A DNA stretch of 64,000 bases from Natronobeatus ordinarius (GTDB lineage: Archaea > Halobacteriota > Halobacteria > Halobacteriales > Natrialbaceae): positions 3,038,001-3,102,000 of the forward strand of contig NZ_CP101456.1 in assembly GCF_024362485.1 (NCBI RefSeq), in the 5' to 3' direction. The notes under the pieces were generated by a model that was not told where the DNA came from, made no database searches, and saw nothing but the letters and a program-made list of their open reading frames with translations. Of the stretch, positions 46,230 through 54,912 are shown piece after piece. The position numbers were made by a program, and so were the translations under genes. Within the stretch, counting starts at the first letter, position 1, and each line of letters begins with the position of its first letter.

Positions 46230-46758
46230 ACGTGAAATCAAGTGGCTCAAAAACATATTGGTTGCTATCTCATTTGTCCCGGGATACGGAGATGATCTGA
46301 GAATCACACTCCCTGTACTGCCCCAATCACTAACCCTCGCAGATCCCGTCTCATACTGATGGTTGTAGTCTCTTACCGGTGATCGCCCCCCGGGACGGCG
46401 ATCACCGGTACACAGTTACAACCGTCATAATGAATGCAAGGCGGAAACCCGCGTCTTCAGGCGTCCTCGGAACGCAGAGCGTTCCGATGTGCGAACGAGA
46501 CGCTTTGCGTCTCGTCAACGCGGGGGGAAGTCGACAACGATGCCACAACCCGCGTTCGATTGACAGTTCGTGACACATTCACGTCCTGATACAGTACGAC
46601 TGTTGGGAACCATCACCGCACAGTCTGTGTGACAGAGTCTGACAATTCGAGATGCAAACGCCAACGCCGATACGGTCGGGTGCTCAGGAGGAGAGACACC
46701 GTGGGTGGCGAACCGACACCGCGGGGGTTTTGATCAGGGGGCGTAAACTGCTTCGGTA
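46230..46758. other. Spacer with palindrome cluster before gltX
   Basis: This 529-bp region holds the hairpins at 46361-46515 and no full gene. Upstream DNA (46230-46350) serves the lipoprotein promoter; downstream (46560-46758) leads to gltX. The composition differs from flanking genes. Confidence 0.6.
46361..46515. mobile_element. Cluster of perfect hairpins, possible IS605-type end remnant
   Basis: Hairpin 1: ACCGGTGATCGCC (46375-46387) faces GGCGATCACCGGT (46397-46409) and is wrapped by GGTTGTA / TACAACC (46361-46367, 46417-46423). Hairpin 2: CGGAACGC facing GCGTTCCG with an AGA loop (46468-46486). Hairpin 3: ACGAGACGC facing GCGTCTCGT with a TTT loop (46495-46515). Strings of short-loop hairpins like this occur at ends of IS200/IS605-type elements and in their TnpB-associated RNAs. 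No transposase gene remains, so the assignment is tentative. Confidence 0.45.
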
Positions 46759-48477
46759 ATGGACGACGAACTGCGAACGCGCGTCGAGCGCGAGGCCGAA
46801 AAACACGCGCTGTTGAACGCCGTCAAACACGAGAGCGACGCCAACGTCGGCGCCGTGATGGGGCCGCTGATGGGCGACAACCCCGACTTCCGCGAGCACG
46901 CCGACGCCGTCCCCGGCGTCGTCGGCGGCGTCGTGAGCCGGGTCAACGACCTCGAGTACGCCGAGAAACGCGCGCGACTCGAGGAACTCGCCCCCGACGA
47001 GTTAGCCGAGCTCGAGGCCGAGGACGAGGAAGACGAGTACGACCTGCCGGCGCTGCCGAACGCCGAGGCGTACGACGAGATCCGGATGCGGTGTGCCCCC
47101 AATCCCAACGGCCCGTGGCACGTCGGCCACGCCCGGATGCCCGCCGTCATCGGCACGTACAAGGAGCGCTACGACGGCTGGTTCTGCGTCCGCTTCGACG
47201 ACACCGACCCCGAGACCAAACGGCCGGATCTCGACGCCTACGACGCCATCCTCGAGTCCGTCGAGTACCTCGGCTTTTCGCCCGACGCGGTGTACAGAGC
47301 GAGCGACCGCCTCGAGACCTACTACGACCACGCTCGCGAGCTGATCGAGCTGGGCGGGGCCTACACCTGTGACCTCCCCGGCGAGGAGTTCAGCGAGCTG
47401 AAAAACGCCGGGAAGCCGTCGCCGAACCGCGATAAGGATCCGGAGACGGTGCGCTCCGAGTTCGAGGCGATGGTCGACGGCGAGTACGAGAGCGGCGAGA
47501 TCGTCCTGCGCGTCAAGACCGACATCGAGCACAAGAACCCCGCGCTCCGGGACTTCGTCGCGTTCCGGATGGTCGATACGCCCCATCCGCGCGAGGAAGC
47601 CAGCGAGTACCGTTGCTGGCCGATGCTCGACTTCCAGTCGGGAATCGACGATCACCTGATCGGCATCACCCACATCATCCGTGGGATCGACCTGCAGGAC
47701 TCGGCCAAACGCCAGCAGTTCGTCTACGACTACTTCGACTGGGAATACCCCGAAGTCGTCCACTGGGGCCACGTCCAGCTCGACGCCTACGACGTGAAGA
47801 TGAGCACGTCGACGATCAAGGAGCTGATCGAAGCGGGCGAGCTCGACGGCTGGGACGACCCCCGCGCGCCGACGCTCGCGAGCCTCGAGCGACGGGGCAT
47901 CCGCGGCGAGGCGATCACGTCGGCGATGGTCGAACTCGGCACGTCGACCAGCGACGTCGACCTCGCGATGAGTGCGATCTACGCGGCCAACCGCGACCTG
48001 ATCGACGAGGAGGCCGATCGACGCTTCCTCGTTCGCGACGGTGTTTCACTTCCCCTCGCCGGCAGCCCGCCCGCGGAGGCGACCCCACTGCTGCACCCCG
48101 ACCACGAAGCGCGCGGAACCCGAACGATCCCGGCTGGCGACGCCGTGTTGCTCGAGGAGGAGGACCTCCCCGCCCGCGAGGACCGCGTCTGGCTCAAGGG
48201 CCTGGGCTGTTTCCAGTACACCCGCGACGCGCTCCAGTACACCGGCGAGGAGATCGAGGTCGTCCGCGAGGGCGACGTCGACGTCGTCCACTGGGTCCCC
48301 GCGAGCGAGAGCGTCCCCGTCCGGATGCGGACGATGGAGGGCGACGTCTCGGGCCGGGCCGAACCCGACGTCGCCGACCTCGAGCCCGACGAGGTGGTCC
48401 AGTTCGAGCGGATCGGCTTCGCCCGGATCGACGACATCGACGGCGACGAAGTCGTCGCCTACTACGCACACCCGTAG
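46759..48477 (+). CDS. gltX: Glutamyl-tRNA synthetase (archaeal non-discriminating type)
   Basis: The 572-residue protein has the class I signatures: PNGPWHVGHAR (HIGH-like, about residue 115) and VKMSTS (KMSKS-like, about 350). FVRFDDTDPETKRP-like FCVRFDDTDPETKRP is the Glu-specific GluRS/GlnRS motif. An N-terminal helical extension of about 100 residues precedes the catalytic domain, and a beta-barrel anticodon domain of archaeal/eukaryotic type follows. It charges tRNA-Glu and probably tRNA-Gln for later amidation. Confidence 0.95.
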   Translation: MDDELRTRVEREAEKHALLNAVKHESDANVGAVMGPLMGDNPDFREHADAVPGVVGGVVSRVNDLEYAEKRARLEELAPDELAELEAEDEEDEYDLPALPNAEAYDEIRMRCAPNPNGPWHVGHARMPAVIGTYKERYDGWFCVRFDDTDPETKRPDLDAYDAILESVEYLGFSPDAVYRASDRLETYYDHARELIELGGAYTCDLPGEEFSELKNAGKPSPNRDKDPETVRSEFEAMVDGEYESGEIVLRVKTDIEHKNPALRDFVAFRMVDTPHPREEASEYRCWPMLDFQSGIDDHLIGITHIIRGIDLQDSAKRQQFVYDYFDWEYPEVVHWGHVQLDAYDVKMSTSTIKELIEAGELDGWDDPRAPTLASLERRGIRGEAITSAMVELGTSTSDVDLAMSAIYAANRDLIDEEADRRFLVRDGVSLPLAGSPPAEATPLLHPDHEARGTRTIPAGDAVLLEEEDLPAREDRVWLKGLGCFQYTRDALQYTGEEIEVVREGDVDVVHWVPASESVPVRMRTMEGDVSGRAEPDVADLEPDEVVQFERIGFARIDDIDGDEVVAYYAHP

Positions 48478-48538
48478 GGTTCACTCGAGTCGCTCCGCTC
48501 ACGCGAACCGAAGCCATCGGGCAGCGTGGATCGACTCC

Positions 48539-48610
48539 CGAAGCACTGGCGGGTGGCGTTCCCGAAGCGCTGGCGGGTGGCGTTCCCGAAGCGCTGGCGG
48601 GTGGCGTTCC
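48539..48610. repeat. 24-bp tandem repeat, three copies
   Basis: Units start at 48539, 48563 and 48587 and read CGAAGCGCTGGCGGGTGGCG plus TTCC (first unit has CACTGG for CGCTGG). A partial fourth copy (CGAACGC) follows. The array sits between convergent gltX and the TrmB gene. Confidence 0.9.
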
Positions 48611-48628
48611 CGAACGCGAGAGGCGCCG

Positions 48629-49384
48629 TCACCGCAGTGGCGGCTCGGCGGTGGCTTCGATCAGCTGGATGAGGACTGACGCGAACAGCGAGCCGTCGCT
48701 CCAGATGGCGGTCTCGCTGCCAGCGTCGTCGACGACGCTCAACAGGACGGCGTCGTCGTCCACGATCGCGATCCGCCCGGAGCGCTCGTCGTCCTCGCGG
48801 TGATCCGACGGCGCAAAGACGGTCACCCCCTCGAGGGCGTCGAACCGTTCTCTGACGGCGGGATCACGGCTGATCACCGAGACGTCGACGCCGCGGTCAG
48901 CGTGCTCTCGCAGGACGCGTTCGACCTCGTCGGTGACCAGCGCCGGGAGGCGGGTCCCGAAGACGGCCCGTTTCTCGGCACTCGAGAGGACGTCGATCAC
49001 GCGGTCGTCGACGCGGTCGCGGCCGCGGACCGTCCAGATGTCTTCCTGGGCCTCTTCTCCACCCGCCTCTTCGCGAACGGCCTCGACGTACTCGAACGCG
49101 CGTTCCTGTTCGGTCTCGAACCGGCTCCGGAGCGTCTCGCGCGCTTCTTCGACGTCCACCGGTCGGTACCGGATCGGGCTCGACTGCTGGACCTCGAGGA
49201 GCCCACGGCCCTCGAGGCTCTCGGCGACGCTGTACACCTGCGATCGAGGCACGTCGGCGACGTCGGCGACGTCGCGGGCGGTGCCCGACCCCAGTTGCTG
49301 GAGCGCGATGAACACCTTGGCTTCGTAGCTGGTGAGCCCGAGCCGTTCGAACGCCTCGATCGCGGCCGACTCGTCTGCGGTCAT
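48629..49384 (-). CDS. TrmB-family transcriptional regulator
   Basis: The 251-residue protein has an N-terminal winged helix (LGLTSYEAKVFIALQQLGSG, ARDVADVADVPRSQVYSVAESLEGRGLL), a coiled linker (FETEQERAFEYVEAV) and a C-terminal ligand-like domain. The ATG overlaps the stop of the large RND gene by four bases (ATGA), so the two are cotranscribed. The promoter region of that operon has two inverted operator-like sites, suggesting this protein represses its own operon. Signal unknown. Confidence 0.9.
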   Translation of the reverse strand: MTADESAAIEAFERLGLTSYEAKVFIALQQLGSGTARDVADVADVPRSQVYSVAESLEGRGLLEVQQSSPIRYRPVDVEEARETLRSRFETEQERAFEYVEAVREEAGGEEAQEDIWTVRGRDRVDDRVIDVLSSAEKRAVFGTRLPALVTDEVERVLREHADRGVDVSVISRDPAVRERFDALEGVTVFAPSDHREDDERSGRIAIVDDDAVLLSVVDDAGSETAIWSDGSLFASVLIQLIEATAEPPLR

Positions 49385-52300
49385 TCGTCACCTCCAGAAC
49401 TGACGTCCTGGCCGCCGTCGCTCGCGGTCGGCGTCGCAGGCGTTCGGCTGGAGACGTCGAACGAGACGTCGGGGCCGAAGTAGCGCGTCCACAGCACCAG
49501 CAGCGTCGGCAGGACGATCACGCTCGCGAGGAATGCGTAGACGATCGTCAACCCGGTGATGATCCCGAACTGCTGGAGCGCCGGGAGGATCGCGAGCGCC
49601 AGCGTACCGAAGCCGCCGACGGTCGTCGCGGCACTCCCGAGCAACGCACCGCCGGTTCCCGTCACCGTGGTGTGCATCGCGTCCCAGACGTTGCCCTGTC
49701 GCTCGAGTTCGAGGGTGTATCGCGAGCTGACGTGCACACTGTACGCAACGCCCAGCCCGATCGTAAGGCTGGTGATCATCCCCGTCAGGACGTTGAACGG
49801 CATCCCGAGCAGGTACATCGTCCCGAGAATCCAGCTCACCGTGAACGCCACCGGCAACAGCGTCACCGCACCCAGAGTGGCGCTGTTGCCCGTCATCCAG
49901 TAGGCGACCGTGAGGAAGACGAAGACGACCACGAGCGTAATCGCGAGGCTCTCGAGAACCGTGTTCAGCAGGTCCTGCTCGACGACGTGATTGACGATCG
50001 GACCGCCGGTCGCGATTGCACTCCAGCGGGGATCGGTCCCGCCGTCGTCGAAGCTGGCGGCGAGGTCGCGCATCTCGTCGGTCGTCTCGGCAGAACCGGC
50101 GTTCCCGCTGATCGAGACGAGCATCCTGATCGCCTCGTACTCGCCGTCGTCGGTCCGATAGATCAGGTTCGCCGCGTTCTCGTCGACCTCGAAGAGCTCG
50201 TCGTACAGCGCCTCGAGGTTCTCGTTCGGGACGCCGTCGCCGGTCGTGTCGGCAGCGACGAACGACTCGTTGAACGACTCGTTGTTCGCCGCGACGTCTT
50301 CCATCGTCGACAGCGGGCTGTCGACGTCGGCCGCCCCGCTGGCGAGGACGTAGACGACGTCGCTCTCGCCCGCCCGCTCTTCGATGGCGGCGACCCGCTC
50401 GAGGGTCTCGTCGTCGGTCACCTCCCCTCGGATGAGGAGCTGGGCCTGGGCGTCCTCGCGCTGGAAGTTTTCGTTGACGTAGTCGAGTTCGGCTTTCGCG
50501 TGGTACTCACCCGGAGTGAACGGGGCGGGAAGCGAGTACACCCAGTCGGGCGGACTGTCGGCGAGGAAGTCCTCGTCCTCGAAGCTGGTGTCGACCTGCG
50601 TCGCGCCGTACATCCCACCGGCAGTCAACAGGAGGACGGCGAGGAGGACGACCAGCGGGGCCCGCCGGGCGGCGATCGCACCGACCGAGAGCGCGCTCGC
50701 GAACCTGCTCTCACCGGTCCCGAACGCTCGTTTCCGACGATCGAATCCCGCCCGTTCCAGCAGACAGTCGAGTTCGACTTTCACGGCGGGCACGAGCGCA
50801 CCGAAGACGACGAGCGCCGCCAGGATGCCGAACGCGCTGACGATCCCGAACGCCCGGATCGGCTCGATCGGGCTCACGAGGTTCGCCAAAAATCCGATCG
50901 CCGTCGTCGCCGTTACCCAGACGAGTGCCACGCCCACGCCCGCCAGCGCGACCGTCATCGACCCGCGAACGTCGTCAGTTACGCCGTCGGCCTCCCGTTG
51001 TTCGCGGTGGCGCATGAACACGTGGATAGCGTAATCGATCGACAGCCCGATCAGGAGGACGGGAACGGCGATCATCATCTGGTTGAACGCGATCCCCATC
51101 CAGCCCATGAACCCGAACGTCCAGACGAGGACGGCGAGGATGCCGAGGACCCCCAGGACGATGTCCAGCGGATCCCGGTAGGCGACCGATAGTGCGATCA
51201 CGACGAACAGCAACGCCAGCGGGCCGACGATCGCTAAACTGTCGCCCATCGAACGGTCGATCTCGTCCATCATCGCTCCGGCCCCGAAGACGACGTACTC
51301 CTGATTCCGGTCGGACGCCAGCTCGCGCATCTCGAGCTGGGCGTCGACCACGTCGGCGCCGAAGCCCCCGGGCTCACCAGCGCTGGTCGCCTCCGCCGTG
51401 GACTGCGTGATGAACGTCATCCGGGCGTCCGCGCTCGTGGAGCCGGGATCGTACGACGACGGCAGCAATCCGAGCGCGAACTCGTTGTCGTCGTCCCCGA
51501 GCGTATCGGTCACTGCCTCCTCGAACGCCGCCGCGCTCATCGACTCGAGGTACTCGAGCTGCTCGTCGAGCGATGGATCGAACTCCTCGAGCTCCTCGAA
51601 CGCCGCCTCGAGGTCGTCGCCTCGCGCCTCGAGCTCCTCACCCCACGCCTCGAGCTCCTCACCCCACGCCTCGAGTTCGTCGCCGCGGGCCTCGAGTTCG
51701 TCACCACGAGCTTCGAGCTCATCACCGCGGGCTTCGAGCTCATCACCCCACGCCTCGAGGTCGTCGCCTCGCGCCTCGAGTTCCTCACCCCACGCCTCCA
51801 GCTCATCGCCGCGGACCTCGAGCTCGTCACCACGATCTGCGAGTCGCTCCCCTCGCGCCTCGATCGATTCGGCTTCCGCCTCGAGTTCCGCGCCGCGAGT
51901 CTCGAGTTCCTCGCCACGGGCCTCGAGCTCGGCGAATTCGTCCTGGAAGAGCTCGAACGGCGCACCTTCGACGACCCTCGCGAGCGCCGTTTCGACCTCG
52001 AAAAGGTCGCTCGTAAGCGACCGAACGTCGGCGGCAGCAGCCAGGAAGTCGTCGCGCTCGTCTTGTTCGAGTGCAGCCTCGTCCGCTGCCTCCTGCAAGG
52101 TCGTCTCGATCGCCGTTTCGAGCTCGGTCGCGTTCTCCGCGTACGCCCCGTCGTCGATCTCACCCGCGGCGTAGGAGGCGTTGAGCTGGTCGTACTGGCT
52201 CTGTAACTCGGCGACTTGGTTCAACGCCGCCAGGAGGTCGTCCGCGCGGGGATCCGGTCCAACGACGCCGACCGTCCCGTCTTCGAACGCCTGCTCGAGG

Positions 52301-53265
52301 GTCGCCTCGAGCTGGGCCCGTTCGCTCGTGAGCGTTCGAACCTCCTCGGCCGACGCCCGGAACTGCCGTTCCTGGTCGGCGTCGAGGGCCGCCTCGTCGA
52401 TCGCCCCCTGGAGGAGCGCCTCGATCTTGGCGTCGGCCTCGGATTCCGTTAGGTTCCTGGCCTCGTACTCGGCTTGCACCTCGCTCGTGTCGGCGAGCGC
52501 GCCCGACAGCATCTCCGCCCGGGCCTCGAGTGCCGCTTGCTCCTGGGCGAGTTCCTCGCCGTCTCTCTCGAGCCGTTCGAAATCGGCCTCGAGTTGCGCC
52601 GCCCGGTCCGCGAGCCGTTCGGCCTGCCACTCGAGCGTTTCGGCGTCCGCCTCGAGTTCGTCGGCCGACGCGTTCAGCGCCTCGAGTTCCGCCTCGAGTT
52701 CGTCGGCCGACGCGTTCAACGCCTCTGACTCCGCCTCGAGTTCGTCGGCCGACTCGTTCAACGCCTCGAGTTCCGCCTCGAGGTCATCGGCCGACTCGTT
52801 TAATGCCTCGAACTCTGCCTCGAGTTCGTCGGCCGACGCGTTGATCGCGTCGGCTTCGGCCTCGAGTTCGTCGATGCGCTCGTCGACCATCGCGCTGATG
52901 ACCAGCAGGTTCTCGACGCCGACCGCCGAGTCGTTCTCAGCGAGCGTCGCGTCGATTGCGTCGGCGTCGCGAAGCTCCTGCTGGAAGGCGAGCGAGTCGA
53001 GCAGCGACTCCTTCGTGAGGACGTTCTCGCCCCTGACGATGAGCTGGACGGTCGTCGTGTTCCCGTCGCCCGCCGTACTGAAGTTCTCCGCGGCGTACTC
53101 AGACGCCTCGACTTCGGGAGAGTCCGTCTCGAACTGCTCGAGCGACGAGTCGTCGTCGATCATCGCCACGCCGGAGCCGAGCAACGCCGTCGTCAACAGG
53201 AGGGTGACGATGACGACGGCACTGTGGGCGGTGATCCAGTTGCCAATCCGGTCCGGGGCGCTCAT
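49381..53265 (-). CDS. RND/MMPL-type exporter with long heptad-repeat insert
   Basis: The 1294-residue protein has an RND plan: first helix (VVIVTLLLTTALLGSGVAM), a large first outer loop, helices 2-6 with SIDYAIHVFMRHREQREADG, a second loop and helices 8-12 (LGVAYSVHVSSRY). Its oddity is the first loop: residues about 125-565 are almost wholly coiled coil, first as 14-residue repeats (ADELEAELEALN), later as heptads (DELEARG, EELEAWG) with Gly at every seventh position. Substrate probably lipid or amphiphile, as in HAE3/MmpL relatives. It forms an operon with TrmB. Confidence 0.9.
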   Translation of the reverse strand: MSAPDRIGNWITAHSAVVIVTLLLTTALLGSGVAMIDDDSSLEQFETDSPEVEASEYAAENFSTAGDGNTTTVQLIVRGENVLTKESLLDSLAFQQELRDADAIDATLAENDSAVGVENLLVISAMVDERIDELEAEADAINASADELEAEFEALNESADDLEAELEALNESADELEAESEALNASADELEAELEALNASADELEADAETLEWQAERLADRAAQLEADFERLERDGEELAQEQAALEARAEMLSGALADTSEVQAEYEARNLTESEADAKIEALLQGAIDEAALDADQERQFRASAEEVRTLTSERAQLEATLEQAFEDGTVGVVGPDPRADDLLAALNQVAELQSQYDQLNASYAAGEIDDGAYAENATELETAIETTLQEAADEAALEQDERDDFLAAAADVRSLTSDLFEVETALARVVEGAPFELFQDEFAELEARGEELETRGAELEAEAESIEARGERLADRGDELEVRGDELEAWGEELEARGDDLEAWGDELEARGDELEARGDELEARGDELEAWGEELEAWGEELEARGDDLEAAFEELEEFDPSLDEQLEYLESMSAAAFEEAVTDTLGDDDNEFALGLLPSSYDPGSTSADARMTFITQSTAEATSAGEPGGFGADVVDAQLEMRELASDRNQEYVVFGAGAMMDEIDRSMGDSLAIVGPLALLFVVIALSVAYRDPLDIVLGVLGILAVLVWTFGFMGWMGIAFNQMMIAVPVLLIGLSIDYAIHVFMRHREQREADGVTDDVRGSMTVALAGVGVALVWVTATTAIGFLANLVSPIEPIRAFGIVSAFGILAALVVFGALVPAVKVELDCLLERAGFDRRKRAFGTGESRFASALSVGAIAARRAPLVVLLAVLLLTAGGMYGATQVDTSFEDEDFLADSPPDWVYSLPAPFTPGEYHAKAELDYVNENFQREDAQAQLLIRGEVTDDETLERVAAIEERAGESDVVYVLASGAADVDSPLSTMEDVAANNESFNESFVAADTTGDGVPNENLEALYDELFEVDENAANLIYRTDDGEYEAIRMLVSISGNAGSAETTDEMRDLAASFDDGGTDPRWSAIATGGPIVNHVVEQDLLNTVLESLAITLVVVFVFLTVAYWMTGNSATLGAVTLLPVAFTVSWILGTMYLLGMPFNVLTGMITSLTIGLGVAYSVHVSSRYTLELERQGNVWDAMHTTVTGTGGALLGSAATTVGGFGTLALAILPALQQFGIITGLTIVYAFLASVIVLPTLLVLWTRYFGPDVSFDVSSRTPATPTASDGGQDVSSGGDE
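51590..51940 (-). repeat. 21-bp intragenic repeats encoding Gly-heptads
   Basis: Within the RND gene, about 15 consecutive 21-bp units encode [D/E][D/E]LEA[R/W]G. The third codon positions vary between units, so the protein pattern is kept by selection or by repeated local duplication followed by drift. A second zone (about 52640-52870) has 42-bp units encoding ADELEAELEALNES-like repeats. Confidence 0.85.
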
Positions 53266-53328
53266 TCGCGCAGCCCTCCGTTCACGTCGGGACGCTTCGT
53301 CACGGCGGGGACCTTCGGATACATCTCT

Positions 53329-53344
53329 GTTAGTACGATCCTAC
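53329..53344. promoter_or_regulatory. Operator-like site 1 of the RND-TrmB operon
   Basis: GTTAGTACGATCCTAC lies near the predicted transcription start of the RND operon. Its near-inverse lies at 53369-53385; the minus-strand TATA-like AAGTATATCGG falls between them. Confidence 0.6.
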
Positions 53345-53368
53345 AGAACGAGTGCCGATATACTTGTT

Positions 53369-53385
53369 GTTAGGATCGTACTTAC
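53369..53385. promoter_or_regulatory. Operator-like site 2 of the RND-TrmB operon
   Basis: GTTAGGATCGTACTTAC is the reverse complement of site 1 with one substitution and one extra base. Centres lie about 40 bp apart, close to four helical turns. A repressor binding both could occlude TBP/TFB. Confidence 0.6.
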
Positions 53386-53681
53386 ATCACGACCATTCAG
53401 TCGGTTCCCGACCGACGCGTCTCGTTCGCCGTAGGTCACCGTCGAACCCTGTAGAACTCGCCTGCCGAACTCGACGATTGGGTCGACGCGACCGCCCACC
53501 GAAACCCGGAAAACGGGATCGACGCGAACACCTACCGAAACCGAGAAGAACGCCCACCGTCGCTCACTGCAGCGGGTGGTGACATTTATACGACGGCACC
53601 GATATCCGATACGTATGTACCGCGAACGGCAGTCCCACCGCGACGCGTCGGCGGGACCGAACGACCGACGCCCGCGAACGC

Positions 53682-54644
53682 ATGGGGTATAGCCTCGAGC
53701 GGTCGATCGTCGACCGGCTGGCGGTACTCCGAATCTACGCCTACGGGCTCTGTATGGGATCGGCCGACGCCCTCCCCGGCGTCTCCGGTGGGACGGTGGC
53801 ACTGTTGCTCGGCTTTTACGGCCGGCTGATCGCCGCCGTGACCGCCCTCACCCCCGCCCGGGCTGTAGCCGTCCTCCGTGGGTACGACCCCGCCCGGCGC
53901 GAACGGGCGAAGGAGGCCATGCTCGAGATGGATCTGGGCTTTCTGCTCCCGCTCGGCGTCGGGATGGTGACGGCCGTGGCGCTCATCGCCGGCGCCGTCT
54001 CGGCGCTCGCTGCATCTCACCCGATCGCCCTCTTTGGCTTTTTCACCGGCCTGATCGCTGCCTCGGCGCTCGTCCTCTATCGGAGCCTCGAGTTCTCCTC
54101 GCTCGAGCACGCCGTCGCGGCCGTCGTCGGCGTCACGCTCGCACTGTTGATCGCCGCCAACGTGATCCAGCTGCCGGGCAGTGGTCCCCTCCTGATCTTC
54201 CTGTCGGGGGCGCTCGCGATCAGTGCGATGATCCTCCCTGGCGTCTCGGGCGCGCTGATCCTGATCCTGCTCGGCCAGTACGTCTACCTCTCTGCGGAGC
54301 TGAGTGCGTTTCTCTCCGGCGTCGGACGACTCGTCGGCGCGGGCGGCTCGCTCGAGGCCGTCGTCGGCCCGGGAACGACCGTGACGCTGTTCGTCCTCGG
54401 CGGGATGGTCGGGCTCGTCACCATCGCGCGGGTGGTCAGGTACGCCCTCGACCGAAACCGCGAGGTGACGCTCGTGTTCCTCGTGAGCCTCATCGCGGGT
54501 TCGATTCCCGCCCCGCTTCACAACATCGCCGAGACCCACAGCCTGACGAACGAAGTGCTCTTGCTGACGGCGGCGTGGGCCCTCGTCGGTGCAATTTCCC
54601 TGTTCGTCCTCGACTTGCTCGCCGGCGGGTTCGACCCCGAGTGA
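53682..54644 (+). CDS. DUF368 (PopT-like) polyprenyl-phosphate translocase
   Basis: The 320-residue protein has about eight helices and the two DUF368 signatures: GSADALPGVSGGTVALLLGFY (residues 25-45) and ISAMILPGVSGALILILLGQY (about 180-200), an inverted-repeat arrangement. Bacterial DUF368 proteins help recycle undecaprenyl phosphate across the membrane; an archaeal member may do so for dolichyl phosphate in protein glycosylation, which is an inference. The 3' end including the stop is duplicated just downstream. Confidence 0.88.
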   Translation: MGYSLERSIVDRLAVLRIYAYGLCMGSADALPGVSGGTVALLLGFYGRLIAAVTALTPARAVAVLRGYDPARRERAKEAMLEMDLGFLLPLGVGMVTAVALIAGAVSALAASHPIALFGFFTGLIAASALVLYRSLEFSSLEHAVAAVVGVTLALLIAANVIQLPGSGPLLIFLSGALAISAMILPGVSGALILILLGQYVYLSAELSAFLSGVGRLVGAGGSLEAVVGPGTTVTLFVLGGMVGLVTIARVVRYALDRNREVTLVFLVSLIAGSIPAPLHNIAETHSLTNEVLLLTAAWALVGAISLFVLDLLAGGFDPE

Positions 54645-54685
54645 GACTCTCGCCAGCGGGTTCGACACCCGGTGACGCCCTCGCC
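54618..54685. repeat. 31-bp direct repeat copying the DUF368 gene end
   Basis: CTCGCCGGCGGGTTCGACCC... (54618) recurs at 54649 as CTCGCCAGCGGGTTCGACAC..., each followed by a TGA, and a third partial copy starts at 54680. Unit one contains the true last codons and stop of the gene. Confidence 0.8.
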
Positions 54686-54699
54686 TCGACGAACTGCGC

Positions 54700-54864
54700 T
54701 CATCCCAGGAGCTCGTCGTCGCTGTCGGGCAACGGATCGGGAACGACGCCGTCCTGCTGGGCGAGTACGCGGGCGTGCGGGGCACAGACCAGGCGGTTGT
54801 CGGCCCAGGGAATGTACAACTCGACGGCGGCAGGCCGCTCACACCCCTCTTCTGAACACTCCAT
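54700..54864 (-). CDS. Small zinc-finger-like protein (54 aa)
   Basis: The ATG at 54862-54864 opens 54 codons: MECSEEGCERPAAVELYIPW... then RLVCAPHARVLAQ. The C-x4-C and C-x2-H spacing can form one zinc site, a common plan in tiny haloarchaeal proteins. The acidic C-terminus (PDSDDELLG) and normal codon use support coding. It lies between the DUF368 and DUF456 genes, on the strand of the latter, 48 bp after it. Confidence 0.7.
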   Translation of the reverse strand: MECSEEGCERPAAVELYIPWADNRLVCAPHARVLAQQDGVVPDPLPDSDDELLG

Positions 54865-54912
54865 GACTCGAGCGACGGGCCTGCAGGACTCAGTCGTTTC
54901 GACCTATTCGGG

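Larger units (their letters stand above)
53266..53681. other. Divergent regulatory region, RND operon versus DUF368
   Basis: Besides the two operator-like sites, this 416-bp gap has two imperfect 36-bp direct repeats (about 53480-53560, cores TCGACGCGA and ACCGAAACC) and a TATA-like ATTTATACG near 53583 for the DUF368 gene. No ORF with coding character. Confidence 0.5.

Noticed and set aside
46759-46900. Antisense ORFs at the start of gltX as an alternative gene
   Set aside because: GluRS is clear on the plus strand from ATG 46759 and minus-strand frames there lack any family resemblance.
53480-53560. Two imperfect 36-bp repeats as operator sites
   Set aside because: Similarity is loose and they lie outside the likely promoter core; recorded only as part of the intergenic description.
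54495-54511. Perfect T-arm-like GCGGG-TTCGATT-CCCGC suggesting a tRNA
   Set aside because: It lies in the coding frame of the DUF368 protein (LIAGSIPAPL) and no D-arm, anticodon arm or acceptor stem can be formed upstream.
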